This document shows, in pieces, positions 53,281 to 64,000 of a DNA stretch of 64,000 nucleotides (its first letter is position 1; every line of letters starts with the position of its first letter). Below the pieces are notes generated by a model. It saw only the letters and a list, made by a program, of their open reading frames with translations, was not told where the DNA came from and did no database searches. A program made the translations under genes and the position numbers. The DNA comes from Dactylorhiza incarnata (taxonomy: Eukaryota; Streptophyta; Magnoliopsida; Asparagales; Orchidaceae), in contig JAWHQI010000019.1 of NCBI GenBank assembly GCA_033032865.1, positions 10,086,001-10,150,000 on the forward strand. Reading direction: 5' to 3'.

Positions 53281-54347
53281 TGTTGAAACCAATAAATTGG
53301 TCTCTTGTGGAGCTCGGGGCCCCCAACAAGTTGAGGGGTGGCCAATTCTTACTCTCCCCAAGGGAGAGCTCTAGGTTAAAGGTGTTGGAACTATGAACAG
53401 GACTAAGGGCTCGGCGAGGAGGTCCCACCACATACTCGGAACATCTTTAGAGCGCTTCCCCTCCCAAGCCAATGACGGGCTTGGGCACCACTGGAGGCTC
53501 TCCTCCCTCCACTAGGGAGAGATTTCGGGAGGAAGAGAGAGAGAGAGCTAGCCTAGAACAAGCTTGCCTCCAAATGGCGCCCCCTTAGTCCTATTTATAG
53601 GATTCCTGAACTTGGGCTGCAAATAACCATAACTAGTCCGTGAAATTACCAAAATGCCCCCAGATTTGGCCTGCGAATAGCCAAATCCCGGTGTTCTGCA
53701 GCGCTAAACGCAGACCGACCCCTCCCACCGGAACTGGGCGAGGGGGCACTTCACAGGCATGCGCTCCTAACTGGGGTGGGGCGAGACCCGGGGGTCGGCC
53801 CCCTACTGGTCTCGCCCCCTTGCTGGGGCTGGGCGAGACCCAGCCAGGGTCGTCCCCCTGCTGGTCTCGCCCCTCTACTCGAGCTGGGAGAGACCCAGCC
53901 AGGGTCGGCCCCCTAATAGTCTCGCCCCTCTGCTAGGGCTGGGCGAGACCCAGCCAGGGTCGGCCCCCTGCTAGTCTCACCCCTCTGCTAGGGCCGGGCG
54001 AGACCCAGCTAGGGTCGGCCCCCTGCTGGTCTCCCCCCTCTGCTAGTGGGGGTGCGGGGGCGAGTGGAGCTCGCCCCCCCCCCCCCCCCCCCCACTACCT
54101 TGGGGTGGGGCGAGTGGAGCTCGCCCCCCTACCTACTGGGTCTCGCCCCCTCCTGCTGGGGGGGCGAGAGGGAGGGCTGGCCCCTCCACCTCTCGCCCCC
54201 CTACACGGGCTGGGCAAGCGGGATGCCTCCACCTCCACCGCTCCCCCTCGCCTCTACTACTCTTCCTGTCTGGGACTATGCTACCACACAATGCTCTAAA
54301 AGACCCCTGGGTCTCGGAAAAACACTCGGCGAATACGGGGTTGTACA
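53281..54347 (-). mobile_element. 3' LTR of minus-strand tandem-array element
   Basis: TATAAATA on the minus strand at 53592-53599. A GC-rich U3 contains repeated GGGCGAGACCCAGC units (53760-54020) and a 22-base C-run near 54067. Frames here (54046-54438, 54133-54465) are GC artefacts. Confidence 0.82.
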
Positions 54348-54439
54348 CAATCCCCGCTCTTTCCAAGCGAGGTACAAGCTCAGAAAGAAAAGTCCAACCC
54401 CGCATATTCGGCGAGTGGTGCTGAAAATCACGCCATAGG

Positions 54440-54775
54440 CGAAAACCCCCTTGGGGGAAAAACACTTAGCCTCCTCGAGAGGTCCTCCAACCCTGCCGGC
54501 TAGCGAGAGCCCAGCTAGTGATACCACTTTGGAGAAAAACACTACCTCCCCGAGAGGTCTTCCAACCCCTCCGGCTAGCGAGACCACCTTGGAAAAAAAC
54601 ACTACCTCCCCGAGAGGTCTTCCAACCCTGCCGGCTAGCGAGAGCCCGGCTAGCGAGACCACCTCGGGAGAAAAACACTACCTCACCGAGAGGTCTTCCA
54701 ACCCCGCCGGCTAGCGAGAGCCCGGCTTGCGAGACCACCTCGGGAGAAAAACATCTGGCCACCGAGCGGTTCTGG
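54440..54775 (-). repeat. ~80-bp diverged tandem repeat
   Basis: Four to five units share AAAAACACTACCTCCCCGAG, AGGTCTTCCAACCCTGCCGG and CTAGCGAGACCACCT, with alternation of a short form lacking GAGCCCGGCTAGC. Confidence 0.85.
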
Positions 54776-55682
54776 CCCTACCAGCTAGGTGGGAGCCTGG
54801 TCAGCGGGCCAGCATCGGGGCTAAGGTCGACACACACTAGGAGCCCAGCTCAACTAGAGGTGGATTTGGGGTCGACACAATCTATGAGCCGAGCTCAACT
54901 AGAGGTGGAATATTTTTCTTTCCTGCCCCCGAGCGGTTCCCGGCCCTGCCAGCTAGGAGGGAACCTGGTCAGCGGGCCAGCATCGGGGCTAACCTTGAGA
55001 ACTTCCTGCCCCCCGAGCGGTTCCCGGCCCTGCCAGCTAGGTGGGAGCCTGGTCAGCGGGCCAGCATCGGGGCTAAGGTCGACACAATCTAGGAGTCGAG
55101 CTCAGCTAGAGGTGGATATAAGGTCGACACACTCTAGGAGCCGAGCTCGACTAGAGGTGGATATAAGGTCGACACACTCTCGGAGCTGAGCTCAACTAGA
55201 GGTGGTTATAAGGTCGACACAATCTAGGAGCCGAGCTCAACTAGAGGTGGATATAAGGTCGACACACTCTAGGAGCCGAGCTCGACTAGAGGTGGATATA
55301 AGGTCGACACACTCTAGGAGCCGAGCTCAATTAGAGGTGGATATAAGGTTGACACACTCTAGGAGCCGAGTTCGACTAGAGGTGGATATGGGGTCGACAC
55401 AATCTAGGAGCCCAGCTCAACTAGAGGTGGAATATTTTTCTTTCCTGCCCCCGAGCGGTTCCCAGCCCTGCCAGCTAGGTGGGAGCCTGGTCAGCGGGCC
55501 AGCATCGGGGCTAACCTTGAGAACTCCCTGCCCCCAAGCGGTTCCCGGCCCTGCCAACTAGGTGGGAGCCTGGTCAGCGGGCCAGCATCGGGGCTAAGTT
55601 CGACACAATCTAGGAGCCGAGCTCAACTAGAGGATATAAGGTCGACAAACTCTAGGAGCCGAGCTCGACTAAAGGTGGATAT
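54776..55682 (-). repeat. 45-bp tandem repeat mixed with ~95-bp units
   Basis: A 45-bp unit (AGGTCGACACACTCTAGGAG, CCGAGCTCGACTAGAGGTGG, ATATA) recurs about 13 times, seven of them in an uninterrupted run at 55077-55400. It alternates in blocks with units containing GAGCGGTTCCCGGCCCTGCC and AGCGGGCCAGCATCGGGGCT. Confidence 0.9.
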
Positions 55683-57740
55683 TGTAACACCCTGCCAGTA
55701 CGAATAATATAACAGTAGGTCCGGCCGGGACCCCACGCCATACTAACCACATTAGCTAGGAGTTAAAAGGTGATAAACAGAAAGAAACTACAACAGAGTA
55801 TACTAAACACTAGCGGAAGCATAAAGATTTAACATTTCCATTAGAATTGTCCACTATCATAGGAATGAAACCAAGAAAGAGAGTTATGGCCTTAAGGCCT
55901 TACATTTAGCAAATGTACCAAAAACTCCAAAACATACATCGACACGCAAGCCGGCAATACATGAGAAAGCTAAAAAGGAGGCTGGCCTTCAAGGGCCAAC
56001 TCAGCAAAAGGGGCCACCGCCCGCTATTTCCCGCTAGGCTCACCTGCACCTGCATAAGAACATTCCACCAAGCGGTGGCAAACAAGGTAACGGTCAGCAC
56101 AGCTGACCAAATTATAATGACCCCACCCCTTTCCCGGGGTGGCGGAGATTCTACCCTGCAAGCAAGCCATACTAGCACAAGTACTAAAATAAAGAAAGTG
56201 CAACTACACAAGGTGAGGTTTCAAGCACATTCAATCTTCTAGGTTGAGCATCAAAAAGGAGGGAACCTAGGTATGCACATGATGTTGGTTGGGTTCACCC
56301 GAAGGTTCCCCGCAACCGCCTAAACAACCGCATGAGGCTAACAACATCAATTCCACAAACACTCCACCGTAAGGGCCATCGCCTTATGTGGGAAAAAGAG
56401 CTTTTGGTCGGTCTAGGTAAACCACCTTCCACGACCTCTCCCATGATCACACGGCTACATGAGGTAGGGACCTCTTACCGATCTGCATGGAAACGGGTTC
56501 GGTTTAGCTTTGCTCGTGCTCTAATCGTCGCGATCTGTCAAACGACGCGGCTACGGCTTCGCCTCGGCCCGTAAGGGTTTAGCACCTTCAAGTGCTACAC
56601 AAATATAAGCTACGCACCTAATCCCTTCACAAGGATCTAGGCTTCACAAATACTCAAAAAGGGGAGGTATAATACGCTCCGCATCAATTTCGCGGTGAAG
56701 GTTTGCCTTCATCCAATCTCAAAGCATGGGGCTTTCGTTAGGATCTTCACAAGACGCCTACACTTAAATCCCGCACTACTATAGATGATTTCACGGAGTC
56801 ATTCTCCGGCACGCATTCTAGGCTTAACCTAAATGCAACGTCGCAATCCAAGCATCACTGATTCGGGATCACGGCCACGAATAGGCTTCACACAAAATGC
56901 CTAAATCCGCACGACTACCGGATTTTCTACATGCAATATGCCTGGGACGGACACAATCGACCCGGAGTTCCGGAGAACTTGAGGGAATCCTACACTTCAC
57001 CCATTTGGTGAAAGGGATCCCTCATGCAAGCATAGAGAAACGAAGGAGAGGACAAAAGACAAGTCCAAACAATGGGAGAAGAAATCGTTACCCTAGGAGC
57101 GTTCTTTTTCGCCATGGATCCGAGATTCTAGACGGAGGGAAATGACCGCACCGGGCTGCACTCTCCAGATCTGGAAACGGTTTGCGAAACGGAGCTCCGG
57201 AGCTCCGTCAATGGCGGAATCTCCCTTCTTCTTCCTTGGCTCCTCCTTCTTTCTCTAGGGTTTGGAGAGAGAATGGCTTAGAGAATATGAGGTTTAACCC
57301 CCTTTCATCATCCTTAAAGGTCTCCCGCAACTAAACCTAGCCGTTGGATCAAATCCCAAAAGATTTGGACGGTCCGATCTTCTTCTCCGCTCAAAATCGC
57401 GGAACAGAATAAACAGGGCGCACGATCACAGGCGCACGGTCAGTGGTCGTGCGCGAAGAGGGGAATGGTCGTGCGCACTGTCCGAGACAGAACTCGATTT
57501 TCTTCTGAATTAACGCACGATCGCTGGCGCACGATCACTGGTCGTGCGCAAAGAGGATAATGGTCGTGCGCATAAGCCGAGACAGAACTCCGATTCTTTG
57601 CGGGTTACGCACGATCACTGGTCGTGCGCGAAGAGGACAATGGTCGTGCGCATTGACCTGATCTGAAATCTTGAGCCTATCCCGAGCGCAACACTACCAT
57701 TTCGCCTACCTCGCTGAACCACGATCTTTGGGGTGTTACA
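55683..57740 (-). mobile_element. 3' LTR of Tekay element
   Basis: 2,058 bp. Contains three or four direct repeats around GGTCGTGCGC...ACGCACGATCACTGG (57410-57660) at its minus-strand 5' end. Confidence 0.92.
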
Positions 57741-57752
57741 ACTCCACCCCCC

Positions 57753-60700
57753 TTAAAAGAATTTCGTCCCGAAATTTCGAAAATAGTAATAGCAGGAAAT
57801 TACAGTTTTTAAAGAAAATTTACCTGAGGGAAATAGCTCGGGGTACTCCGCAAGCATCGCTTGCTCTCTCTCCCAAGTTAGCTCATCTCGGCCGCAATTA
57901 TCCCACCGGACCTTTACCATCTGAATGGACTTGTTCCGCAACTGCTTTACCTCGGTATCCTCGATGCGTAAGGGTTTGACTTTCGTCGACAACCCACTAT
58001 CCACCGACACTTTGCCGACCGCAACGATATGAGTAGGCTCTTGCACTGCCTTCCTCAGAACTGAAATGTGAAACACGTCGTGCAGACCGCTCAGCTCTGC
58101 AGATAGTGCAAGCCGATAAGCCGCATCACCAACACGTTCCACAATCTCAAACGGTCCTAAGTACCTTGGACTGAGCTTTTTCAAGCGTCGGATCCTTGAT
58201 ACCCCTTTGAACGGTTTGATCTTCAAGTAAACCCGGTCACCGACGGCGAACTCTAGGTTCCTATGCTTGGCGTTGTAATACTTTGCTTGCCTATCCTGGG
58301 CAATCAATAGCCTTTCCCGAATAGCTCGGATCGTCGAAGTTGCTTCCTCAACATCCTTTCGCTTTAATAGCTTAGTATCGCCCGTTTCTGCCCAAGACAA
58401 CGGCGTACGACACTTCTTACCATAGAGGGCCTCGAAAGGAGCCATCTTTATACTGGCTTGGTAGCTATTATTGTAGGCGAATTCGATCATATAGAGATGA
58501 TCTTCCCACTTCTTTCCAAAATCTAGAGCGCACATTCGGAGCATATCCTCCATAGTCCTGTTGGTCCTCTCGGTCTGTCCGTCCGTTTGCGGGTGGAAGG
58601 CCGTGCTGAATTTCAATTTAGTGCCCAACAGTTCATGGATAAGCCTCCAATCTTTCGATGTGAAACGCCCGTCACGATCGCTGACGATGCTACGAGGGAC
58701 ACCGTGCAGCCGCACAATACTATCGACATAGAGCTTCGCTAGCTTTTCTACAGAATCATCCTTCCGGTTCGGAATAAAATGCGATACTTTTGTCAGTCTG
58801 TCCACGATCACCCAGATGGCGTCGTTTCCATGCTGCGATCTCGGCAATCCGTGCACGAAATCCATCGAAATATCGTCAAACTTCCATTCCGGAATCAGCA
58901 AGGACTTCAAAAATCCACCGGGACGTTGACATTCCACCTTCACCAACGCGCAAGTGTTGCACTTGGCCACGTAGAGGGCAATGTCCTTCTTCATACCCGG
59001 CCACCAAAAAAGTTTCTTCATGCCCATGAACATTTTCATGCTCCCCGGGTGGATAGAGTACTTGGTATGATGAGCCTCGTACATCAATTCCTCCCGTAGA
59101 GTACCAACATTTGGGACGCACAATCTGCCATTCTTCCACATAAGGCCATCTTCGAAAGAGAAATCAGCGTTCAACCCGTCAACGGTTTCCGCTTTGTAGC
59201 GTTTCATGCTCTCATCCAGCTCCAATGCCTGTCGAACTCGGTCGGCAAGGTGGTATTGAACCTCCGTCCAGTTCAAGCATGCTGAAGTAGACGCTCTTCG
59301 ATCAACGCAAATGCTCTCCATTTCTTCCAGCTCACGGATTAGACGCTCATCGTGCATCAAAATCCAATTTGCTTGAGGGGGAGCCCGACGACTCAACGCG
59401 TCCGCAACTACATTTCCCTTTCCAGGAGTATATTTGATGTCGAAGGTGTAGTCCCCAAGGAACTCCAACCACCTCCTCTGTCGCATATTCAACTCCCTTT
59501 GATCTAGCAAGTACTTGAGGCTCTTGTGGTCGGTAAAGATGTCGATCTTCACGCCATACAAATAATGCCTCCAAAGCTTAAGAGCAAATACCACGGCCGC
59601 TAGCTCCAAATCATGGACCGGGTAATTCCTCTCGTGAACCTTCAACTGACGGGAGCCGTAGGCAATTACCTTACCGAACTGCACTAGGACACAACCCAAA
59701 CCACTCCCTGAGGCGTCGCTGTAAATTTCGTAGCCTTCCGTACCACATGGTGAGCATAGAATGGGCGCCGTGGTCAGACGGCTCTTCAGTTCTTCAAAAG
59801 CTCGTGCGCACTCGGGCGACCAAACGAACTTATGATCTTTCCTAGTCAATTTAGTGAGAGGAAGTGCAATCCTCGAGAAGTTTTCCACAAAGCGCCTATA
59901 ATAGCCGGCAAGTCCTAAGAAACTTCGGACTTCCGCTACGTTTTTCAACAAAGGCCAGGCTCGGATCGCTTCTATCTTCGACGGATCAACCGCAATTCCA
60001 TCTCCACTAACGACGTGACCAAGGAATGCTACTGACGGTAGCCAAAACTCACACTTGGAGAACTTGGCATATAGCTGACTCTTCCTCAAGGTGCCCAGAA
60101 CTGCGTGCAGATGTCCTACATGCTCCTCTTCCGATTGAGAGTATACCAAAATGTCGTCGATAAAGACGATCACGAATTGATCCAAATACTCACGGAACGT
60201 CCTATTCATTAAGTCCATGAATACCGATGGCGCATTAGACGGACCGAACGGCATCACCGTGAACTCATAGTGCCCAAAGCGGGTACTGAAAGCTGTCTTT
60301 GGAATGTCACATTCCCTAATCCGCAGTTGGTAATAGCCGGACCTTAGGTCCAGTTTGGAGTATACCGTCGACCCAACCAGCTGGTTGAAGAGATCATCGA
60401 TTCTTGGAATCGGATATCGGTTCTTCTCGGTCAACTTGTTTAGCTCTCGATAATCGATACATAGACGCAAGCTCCCGTCCTTCTTTTTCACAAAGAGGAC
60501 CGCTGCACTCCAAGGCGAAGAACTTGGACGTACGTAGCCTTGCTCTAGCAGCTCTTGCAATTGAACCTTCAGCTCTGCCAATTCCTTTGGCGCTATCCGG
60601 TACGGTGAGCGGGCCACAGGTTTGGCACCTGGCACCAACTCGATACAGAAATCGATCTCTCGCTGAGGCGGAGCCCCAGGGAGTTCGTTAGGAAACACGT

Positions 60701-61198
60701 CGGCGTACTCCGCTACAACTGGGACATCACATAACCTGGGCTTTGGCTCCGAAGCCTCCAACAAGGTGAAGAACAACTCGGCGCCTTTTCTCACCGCCTT
60801 AACCACTTGGAGAGCAGACATCAGCGTCTTGCTCGCTCCTCGCATACCGGCAAACGTGGTTTCTCCATCGGCGTTCCTTCCCAGAGTGATCTCCTTAGAA
60901 TTGCAATCTAAGCATGCACGCTGCTCCGAGAGCCAGTCCATGTCGAAGATCACATCGAATTCAGCTAACGGCAACAACGATGCTTCCAAATCGAAATCTT
61001 GATTTCCGATCCGCACCTTCACACGGCTCTTCCTATCCGCAGACATGCGAGATCCATTGGGTAGCACTACTTCTAATCTATCCTCTACGAAGGTAGATGG
61101 CACTCCGATTCGCACCACGAAGTCCTCAGACAGAAAAGAGTGCGATGCACCCGTATCAAATAGAGCTCTCGCCGGATAGTTGAGAATTAGGACAAAGC
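57753..61198 (-). CDS. Tekay pol: protease, reverse transcriptase, RNase H, integrase, chromodomain-like C-terminus
   Basis: This frame is open for more than 1,140 codons. It starts just after the proposed intron with the protease [11 protein letters not shown], followed by a long linker and RT blocks [61 protein letters not shown] and the catalytic [10 protein letters not shown]. RNase H follows ([36 protein letters not shown]), then integrase zinc-binding [14 protein letters not shown]...CNTCALVK. The integrase core shows [23 protein letters not shown] and [14 protein letters not shown] chromodomain-like end ([18 protein letters not shown]) precedes the TAA at 57753. All catalytic residues are present. 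It probably continues from gag by splicing or readthrough. Confidence 0.93.
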
Positions 61199-61285
61199 CT
61201 AATTGCACACAAAAAAAAGAAACATACAGTTGCACAACGGTATAATCACAAATAGGCTATGTAAAAGCTAATTTTTAATTCATAC
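61199..61285 (-). other. Probable 87-bp intron between gag and pol
   Basis: On the minus strand it runs GTATGAATT...GTGCAATTAG with a run of T's before the acceptor and high A+T, the form of a short plant intron. It carries the only stops between gag and pol (TAA and TAG). Its removal leaves ACAG joined to GCTTTG in frame, putting VVTG next to FVLIL and the protease, where relatives have continuous sequence. Confidence 0.65.
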
Positions 61286-62381
61286 CTGTGACAACATCAG
61301 CTTGTCGTATGGCTTCTTGCTGGCCAAGCGAGTAGACTCTCGGCTGAGTCGGAGTAATGTGCTGGGAAGCCGAAGACTCCGCAGCTTTACCCTTTTCCGC
61401 AGCTCGAGCGTAGTCCAAAGCTCGATTCTCTGTCTTCGGGGGACCACTTCGACACACTGCGGCCTTGTGTCCCACCTTCCCGCAGGTGAAACACGTGATA
61501 GGGCTCCGCACTGTCGTTGCTCCCGAAACATTTGAGCGGGTTTGCTCCGCCGGTTTGAACTTCCTTTTGTTCTTTCTGAATTCTGACTTAGACTGAGAGA
61601 CCGGCACATGAAACTCAGGTTTCTTTGCCACGGCTTTTGCTTGTACCCTCTTCATGTCCAACTCTAGGGATCTGGCAGTTTGGACCATCACCTGGAAACC
61701 TAACGTCATTGGGCCTGCAAGGAGCAGCCTCAACTCGTCCCGAAGACCTTCATAGAACTTGTTCGTCTTTGTCTCTTCGTCTTCCATCATAGGCCCCGCA
61801 TAACGACCCAGTTTAGTGAACTCGTGCAAGTACTCATCCACTGAGGTGTCGCCTTGAGTTAACTTCAGAAACTGGTTCTGCAACGCAATGCGTTGGGCAG
61901 AAGGAATATACCTTTGAAGAAAAGACTTTGAGAACTCCGCTATCGTGATCTCGGTAATCTCCCTGCCTCCGAACTTGTGCACTTCCTGTTCAGCCCACCA
62001 ACGCTCTGCCTCTCCGTTAAGGAGGAAGGTGGCTAAAGTGACCATCATAACTTCTTCTGTTGCTGTCGCCCTTAGAATCTTCCTAACCGTTGACAGCCAG
62101 TCCTCCGCCTCCGTTGGGGATCCGGTCCCCGAGAAAGTTGGAGGATAGAAGCTTAGAAAGTGTTGCAGCTGTTGATCACGTGCTCGCGCAACAACTACAC
62201 GCTCTACCAGACGCTCCACCCTTTGCACCGCCGCAGGTTCCACTGCAGGTTCGATCACCGGGGCCGCATCTGTATTAGGCGTAGCAGGCTGTGCAAGCCT
62301 TTGCGGTTGAGCATTGATCATCGCGAAGACAGCTTCTGCGATTAACCTGATCATCTCAGCAGGAGGAGTGGTCGCTGGCAC
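61286..62381 (-). CDS. Tekay gag
   Basis: An open frame of about 365 codons. The capsid-type retrotransposon gag domain spans residues about 75-200 (FLSFYPPTFSGTGSPTEAED, ATFLLNGEAERWWAEQE, FSKSFLQRYIPSAQ, GDTSVDEYLHEFTKLGRYAG). A basic region and a zinc knuckle CFTCGKVGHKAAVC (C-x2-C-x4-H-x4-C, about residue 300) follow, then a tail running into the intron. The start is unclear: the frame begins at a GTG and the first ATG (AEMIRL) is 10 codons in. The frame stays open upstream to a TAG at about 62448-62450, where AG/GCGACTAG could be a splice acceptor bringing in an ATG from further up. Confidence 0.9.
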
Positions 62382-62657
62382 TTCAGCCGACCCACTACTA
62401 TCAGCGGTGTTACGGGGTTGAGACGGCCCCGCACCACTTCTAGTCGCCTATAATCGTGTAGGACACAATTTAGTGACTGAAAACATAGCAAACAACAATC
62501 ATGGAACGCTCAGGTTCCGCAAACAAGTATGTTTTCCCATTCCTAAGTGGACATTCTTATTAGTTTTTGTCGTTTTAGGTGAATGCACATCCCGTGCACA
62601 CCACCCCTTAAAAGGAATTCGTCCCGAATTCGCTAAACTACGGATCGACGCCTTAAG
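62382..62657 (-). other. Leader of Tekay element between primer site and gag
   Basis: Non-coding apart from a possible upstream gag extension to about 62447. On the minus strand it includes a copy of the GAATTCGGGACGAATTCC block near 62610-62630, echoing the one beside the purine tract at 57755-57775. Confidence 0.6.
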
Positions 62658-62670
62658 TCTGATACCAAAT
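62658..62670 (-). other. Primer binding site of Tekay element
   Basis: Minus strand ATTTGGTATCAGAC immediately after the LTR end; TGGTATCAGA matches initiator-Met tRNA. Confidence 0.85.
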
Positions 62671-64000
62671 TGTAACACCCTGCCAGTACGAATAATATAA
62701 CAGTAGGTCCGGCCGGGACCCCACGCCATACTAACCACATTAGCTAGGAGTTAAAAGGTGATAAACAGAAAGAAACTACAACAGAGTATACTAAACACTA
62801 GCGGAAGCATAAAGATTTAACATTTCCATTAGAATTGTCCACTATCATAGGAATGAAATCAAGAAAGAGAGTTATGGCCTTAAGGCCTTACATTTAGCAA
62901 ATGTATCAAAAACTCCAAAACATACATCGGCACGCAGGCCGGCAATACATGAGAAAGCTAAAAAGGAGGCTGGCCTTCAAGGGCCAACTCAGCAAAAGGG
63001 GCCACCGCCCGCTATTTCCCGCTAGGCTCACCTGCACCTGCATAAGAACATTCCACCAAGCGGTGGCAAACAAGGTAACGGTCAGCACAGCTGACCAAAT
63101 TATAACGACCCCACCCCTTTCCCAGGGTGGCGGAGATTCTACCCTGCAAGCAAGCCATACTAGCACAAGTACTAAAATAAAGAAAGTGCAACTACACAAG
63201 GTGAGGTTTCAAGCACATTCAATCTTCTAGGTTGAGCATCAAAAAGGAGGGAACCTAGGTATGCACATGATGTTGGTTGGGTTCACCCGAAGGTTCCCCG
63301 CAACCGCCTAAACAACCGCATGAGGCTAACAACATCAATTCCACAAAAACTCCACCGTAAGGGCCATCGCCTTATGTGGGAAAAAGAGCTTTTGGTCGGT
63401 CTAGGTAAACCACCTTCCACGACCTCTCCCATGATCACACGGCTACATGAGGTAGGGACCTCTTACCGATCTGCATGGAAACGGGTTCGGTTTAGCTTTG
63501 CCCGTGCTCTAATCGTCGCGATCTGTCGCACGACGCGGGTACGGCTTCGCCTCGGCCCGTAAGGGTTTAGCACCTTCAAGTGCTACACAAATATAAGCTA
63601 CGCACCTAATCCCTTCACAAGGATCTAGGCTTCACAAATACTCAAAAAGGGGAGGTATAATACGCTCCGCATCAATTTCGCGGTGAAGGTTTGCCTTCAT
63701 CCAATCTCAAAGCATGGGGCTTTCGTTAGGATCTTCACAAGATGCCTACACTTAAATCCCGCACTACAATAGATGATTTCACGGAGTCATTCTCCGGCAC
63801 GCATTCTAGGCTTAACCTAAATGCAACGTCGCAATCCAAGCATCACCGATTCGGGCTCACGGCCATGAATAGGCTTCACACAAAATGCCTAAATCCGCAC
63901 GACTACCGGATTTTCTACATGCAATATGCCGGGGACGGACACAATCGACCCAGAGTTCCGGAGAACTTGAGGGAATCCTACACTTCACCCATTTGGTGAA
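62671..64000 (-). mobile_element. 5' LTR of Tekay element, cut by window end
   Basis: Matches 55683-57012 with about 18 substitutions and no indel noticed. About 730 bp of it should lie beyond the window. Confidence 0.92.

Larger units (their letters stand above)
53281..55682 (-). mobile_element. Non-autonomous Tat-type element with tandem arrays, minus strand, 3' part
   Basis: A 1,067-bp LTR (53281-54347) ends, on the minus strand, GGTTTCAACA like the other Tat-type LTRs and starts TGTACAACCCCGT. The purine tract AAGAGCGGGGA lies on its right (54348-54362), so this is the 3' LTR of a minus-strand element. Two tandem-array types follow, then the Tekay insertion at 55683. The left duplication would be AAAAT (53276-53280). 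The 5' half should lie right of the window. It is closely similar in design to 4380-10757. Confidence 0.82.
55683..64000 (-). mobile_element. Tekay/Del-type Ty3/gypsy element, minus strand, apparently intact, right end cut
   Basis: LTRs at 55683-57740 and from 62671 on have inverted ends TGTAACACCC...GGGTGTTACA. The primer site (minus strand TTTGGTATCAGAC) is at 62658-62670, and the purine tract GGGGGGTGGAGT at 57741-57752. Gag and a full pol frame run in the minus direction with no nonsense codon outside a probable intron. About 18 differences by eye over the shared 1.33 kb of LTR imply recent insertion. The left duplication would be GATAT (55678-55682). This is the youngest and best preserved element here. 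Confidence 0.93.

Noticed and set aside
53383..53391. TGTTGGAAC as the LTR end of the minus-strand element
   Set aside because: Sequence from 53281 (TGTTGAAACC...TCTTGTGGAGCTCGGGGCCC) aligns with the end of the Tat LTRs, so the LTR extends to 53281 and this is an internal match.
54046..55189. Frames of 130-223 codons in the minus-strand tandem-array element
   Set aside because: They follow the repeat periodicity and a C-run; no protein features.

Overview
This window is nuclear DNA from a large-genome flowering plant, and I see no host gene, tRNA or rRNA in it. Essentially all of it is transposable elements inserted into one another. Plant origin rests on the Ty1/copia and Ty3/gypsy lineages present (SIRE/Maximus-type, Tat-type with a second RNase H, Tekay/Del-type), initiator-Met tRNA primer sites on the copia and Tekay elements, and a CACTA transposon carrying exons of a plant methylesterase (MES)-like gene. 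I cannot name the species.

Layout, left to right. 1-4089 is the 3' part of a SIRE-type copia element holding a solo LTR (898-2254, direct repeats ATATC). It sits in an LTR of a second copia family, here called copia-B (pieces 4090-4379 and 10758-11520). That LTR also holds a complete gypsy-derived non-autonomous element full of tandem arrays (4380-10757, direct repeats GTGAA). The copia-B LTR itself interrupts the gag of a minus-strand gypsy element (11521-15095), whose LTR carries the CACTA element (12245-14495, direct repeats TGT). Next comes a slice of copia-B internal DNA (15096-15358, continuing at 35186-35836), split by a 19.8-kb Tat element (15359-35185). The Tat element carries two antisense intron-containing genes, one of them interrupted by a nearly intact minus-strand copia (25472-31259).

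35837-40317 is the 5' part of another SIRE-type element, cut by a 3.5-kb near-perfect palindrome (40318-43850). The palindrome's right flank looks like the 3' end of a Tekay-type gypsy. Within that lies a complete minus-strand copia-B element (43959-52165, direct repeats GACTT) that keeps gag but no recognisable pol. A second minus-strand tandem-repeat gypsy derivative starts at 53281 and is cut at 55683 by a young, apparently intact Tekay element running off the window end.

The SIRE, Tat, copia and Tekay elements encode the usual gag, protease, reverse transcriptase, RNase H and integrase. The Tekay gag-pol and the 25472-31259 copia are nearest to intact; the Tat pol is riddled with stops and frameshifts. 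Non-autonomous members (4380-10757, 53281-55682, copia-B) keep LTRs, priming signals and a little gag, so they would depend on proteins supplied by relatives.

The most unusual signals are: serial mini-hairpins with different but self-complementary stems in the transcribed leader of the SIRE-type LTRs; multi-exon antisense genes with their own TATA boxes in the Tat element; a probable 87-bp intron between gag and pol of the Tekay element; the 3.5-kb palindrome; and a short CpG-rich motif module (TCGACGAA) shared by LTRs of unrelated superfamilies. All calls are from reading the sequence by eye; no alignment or database search was run.
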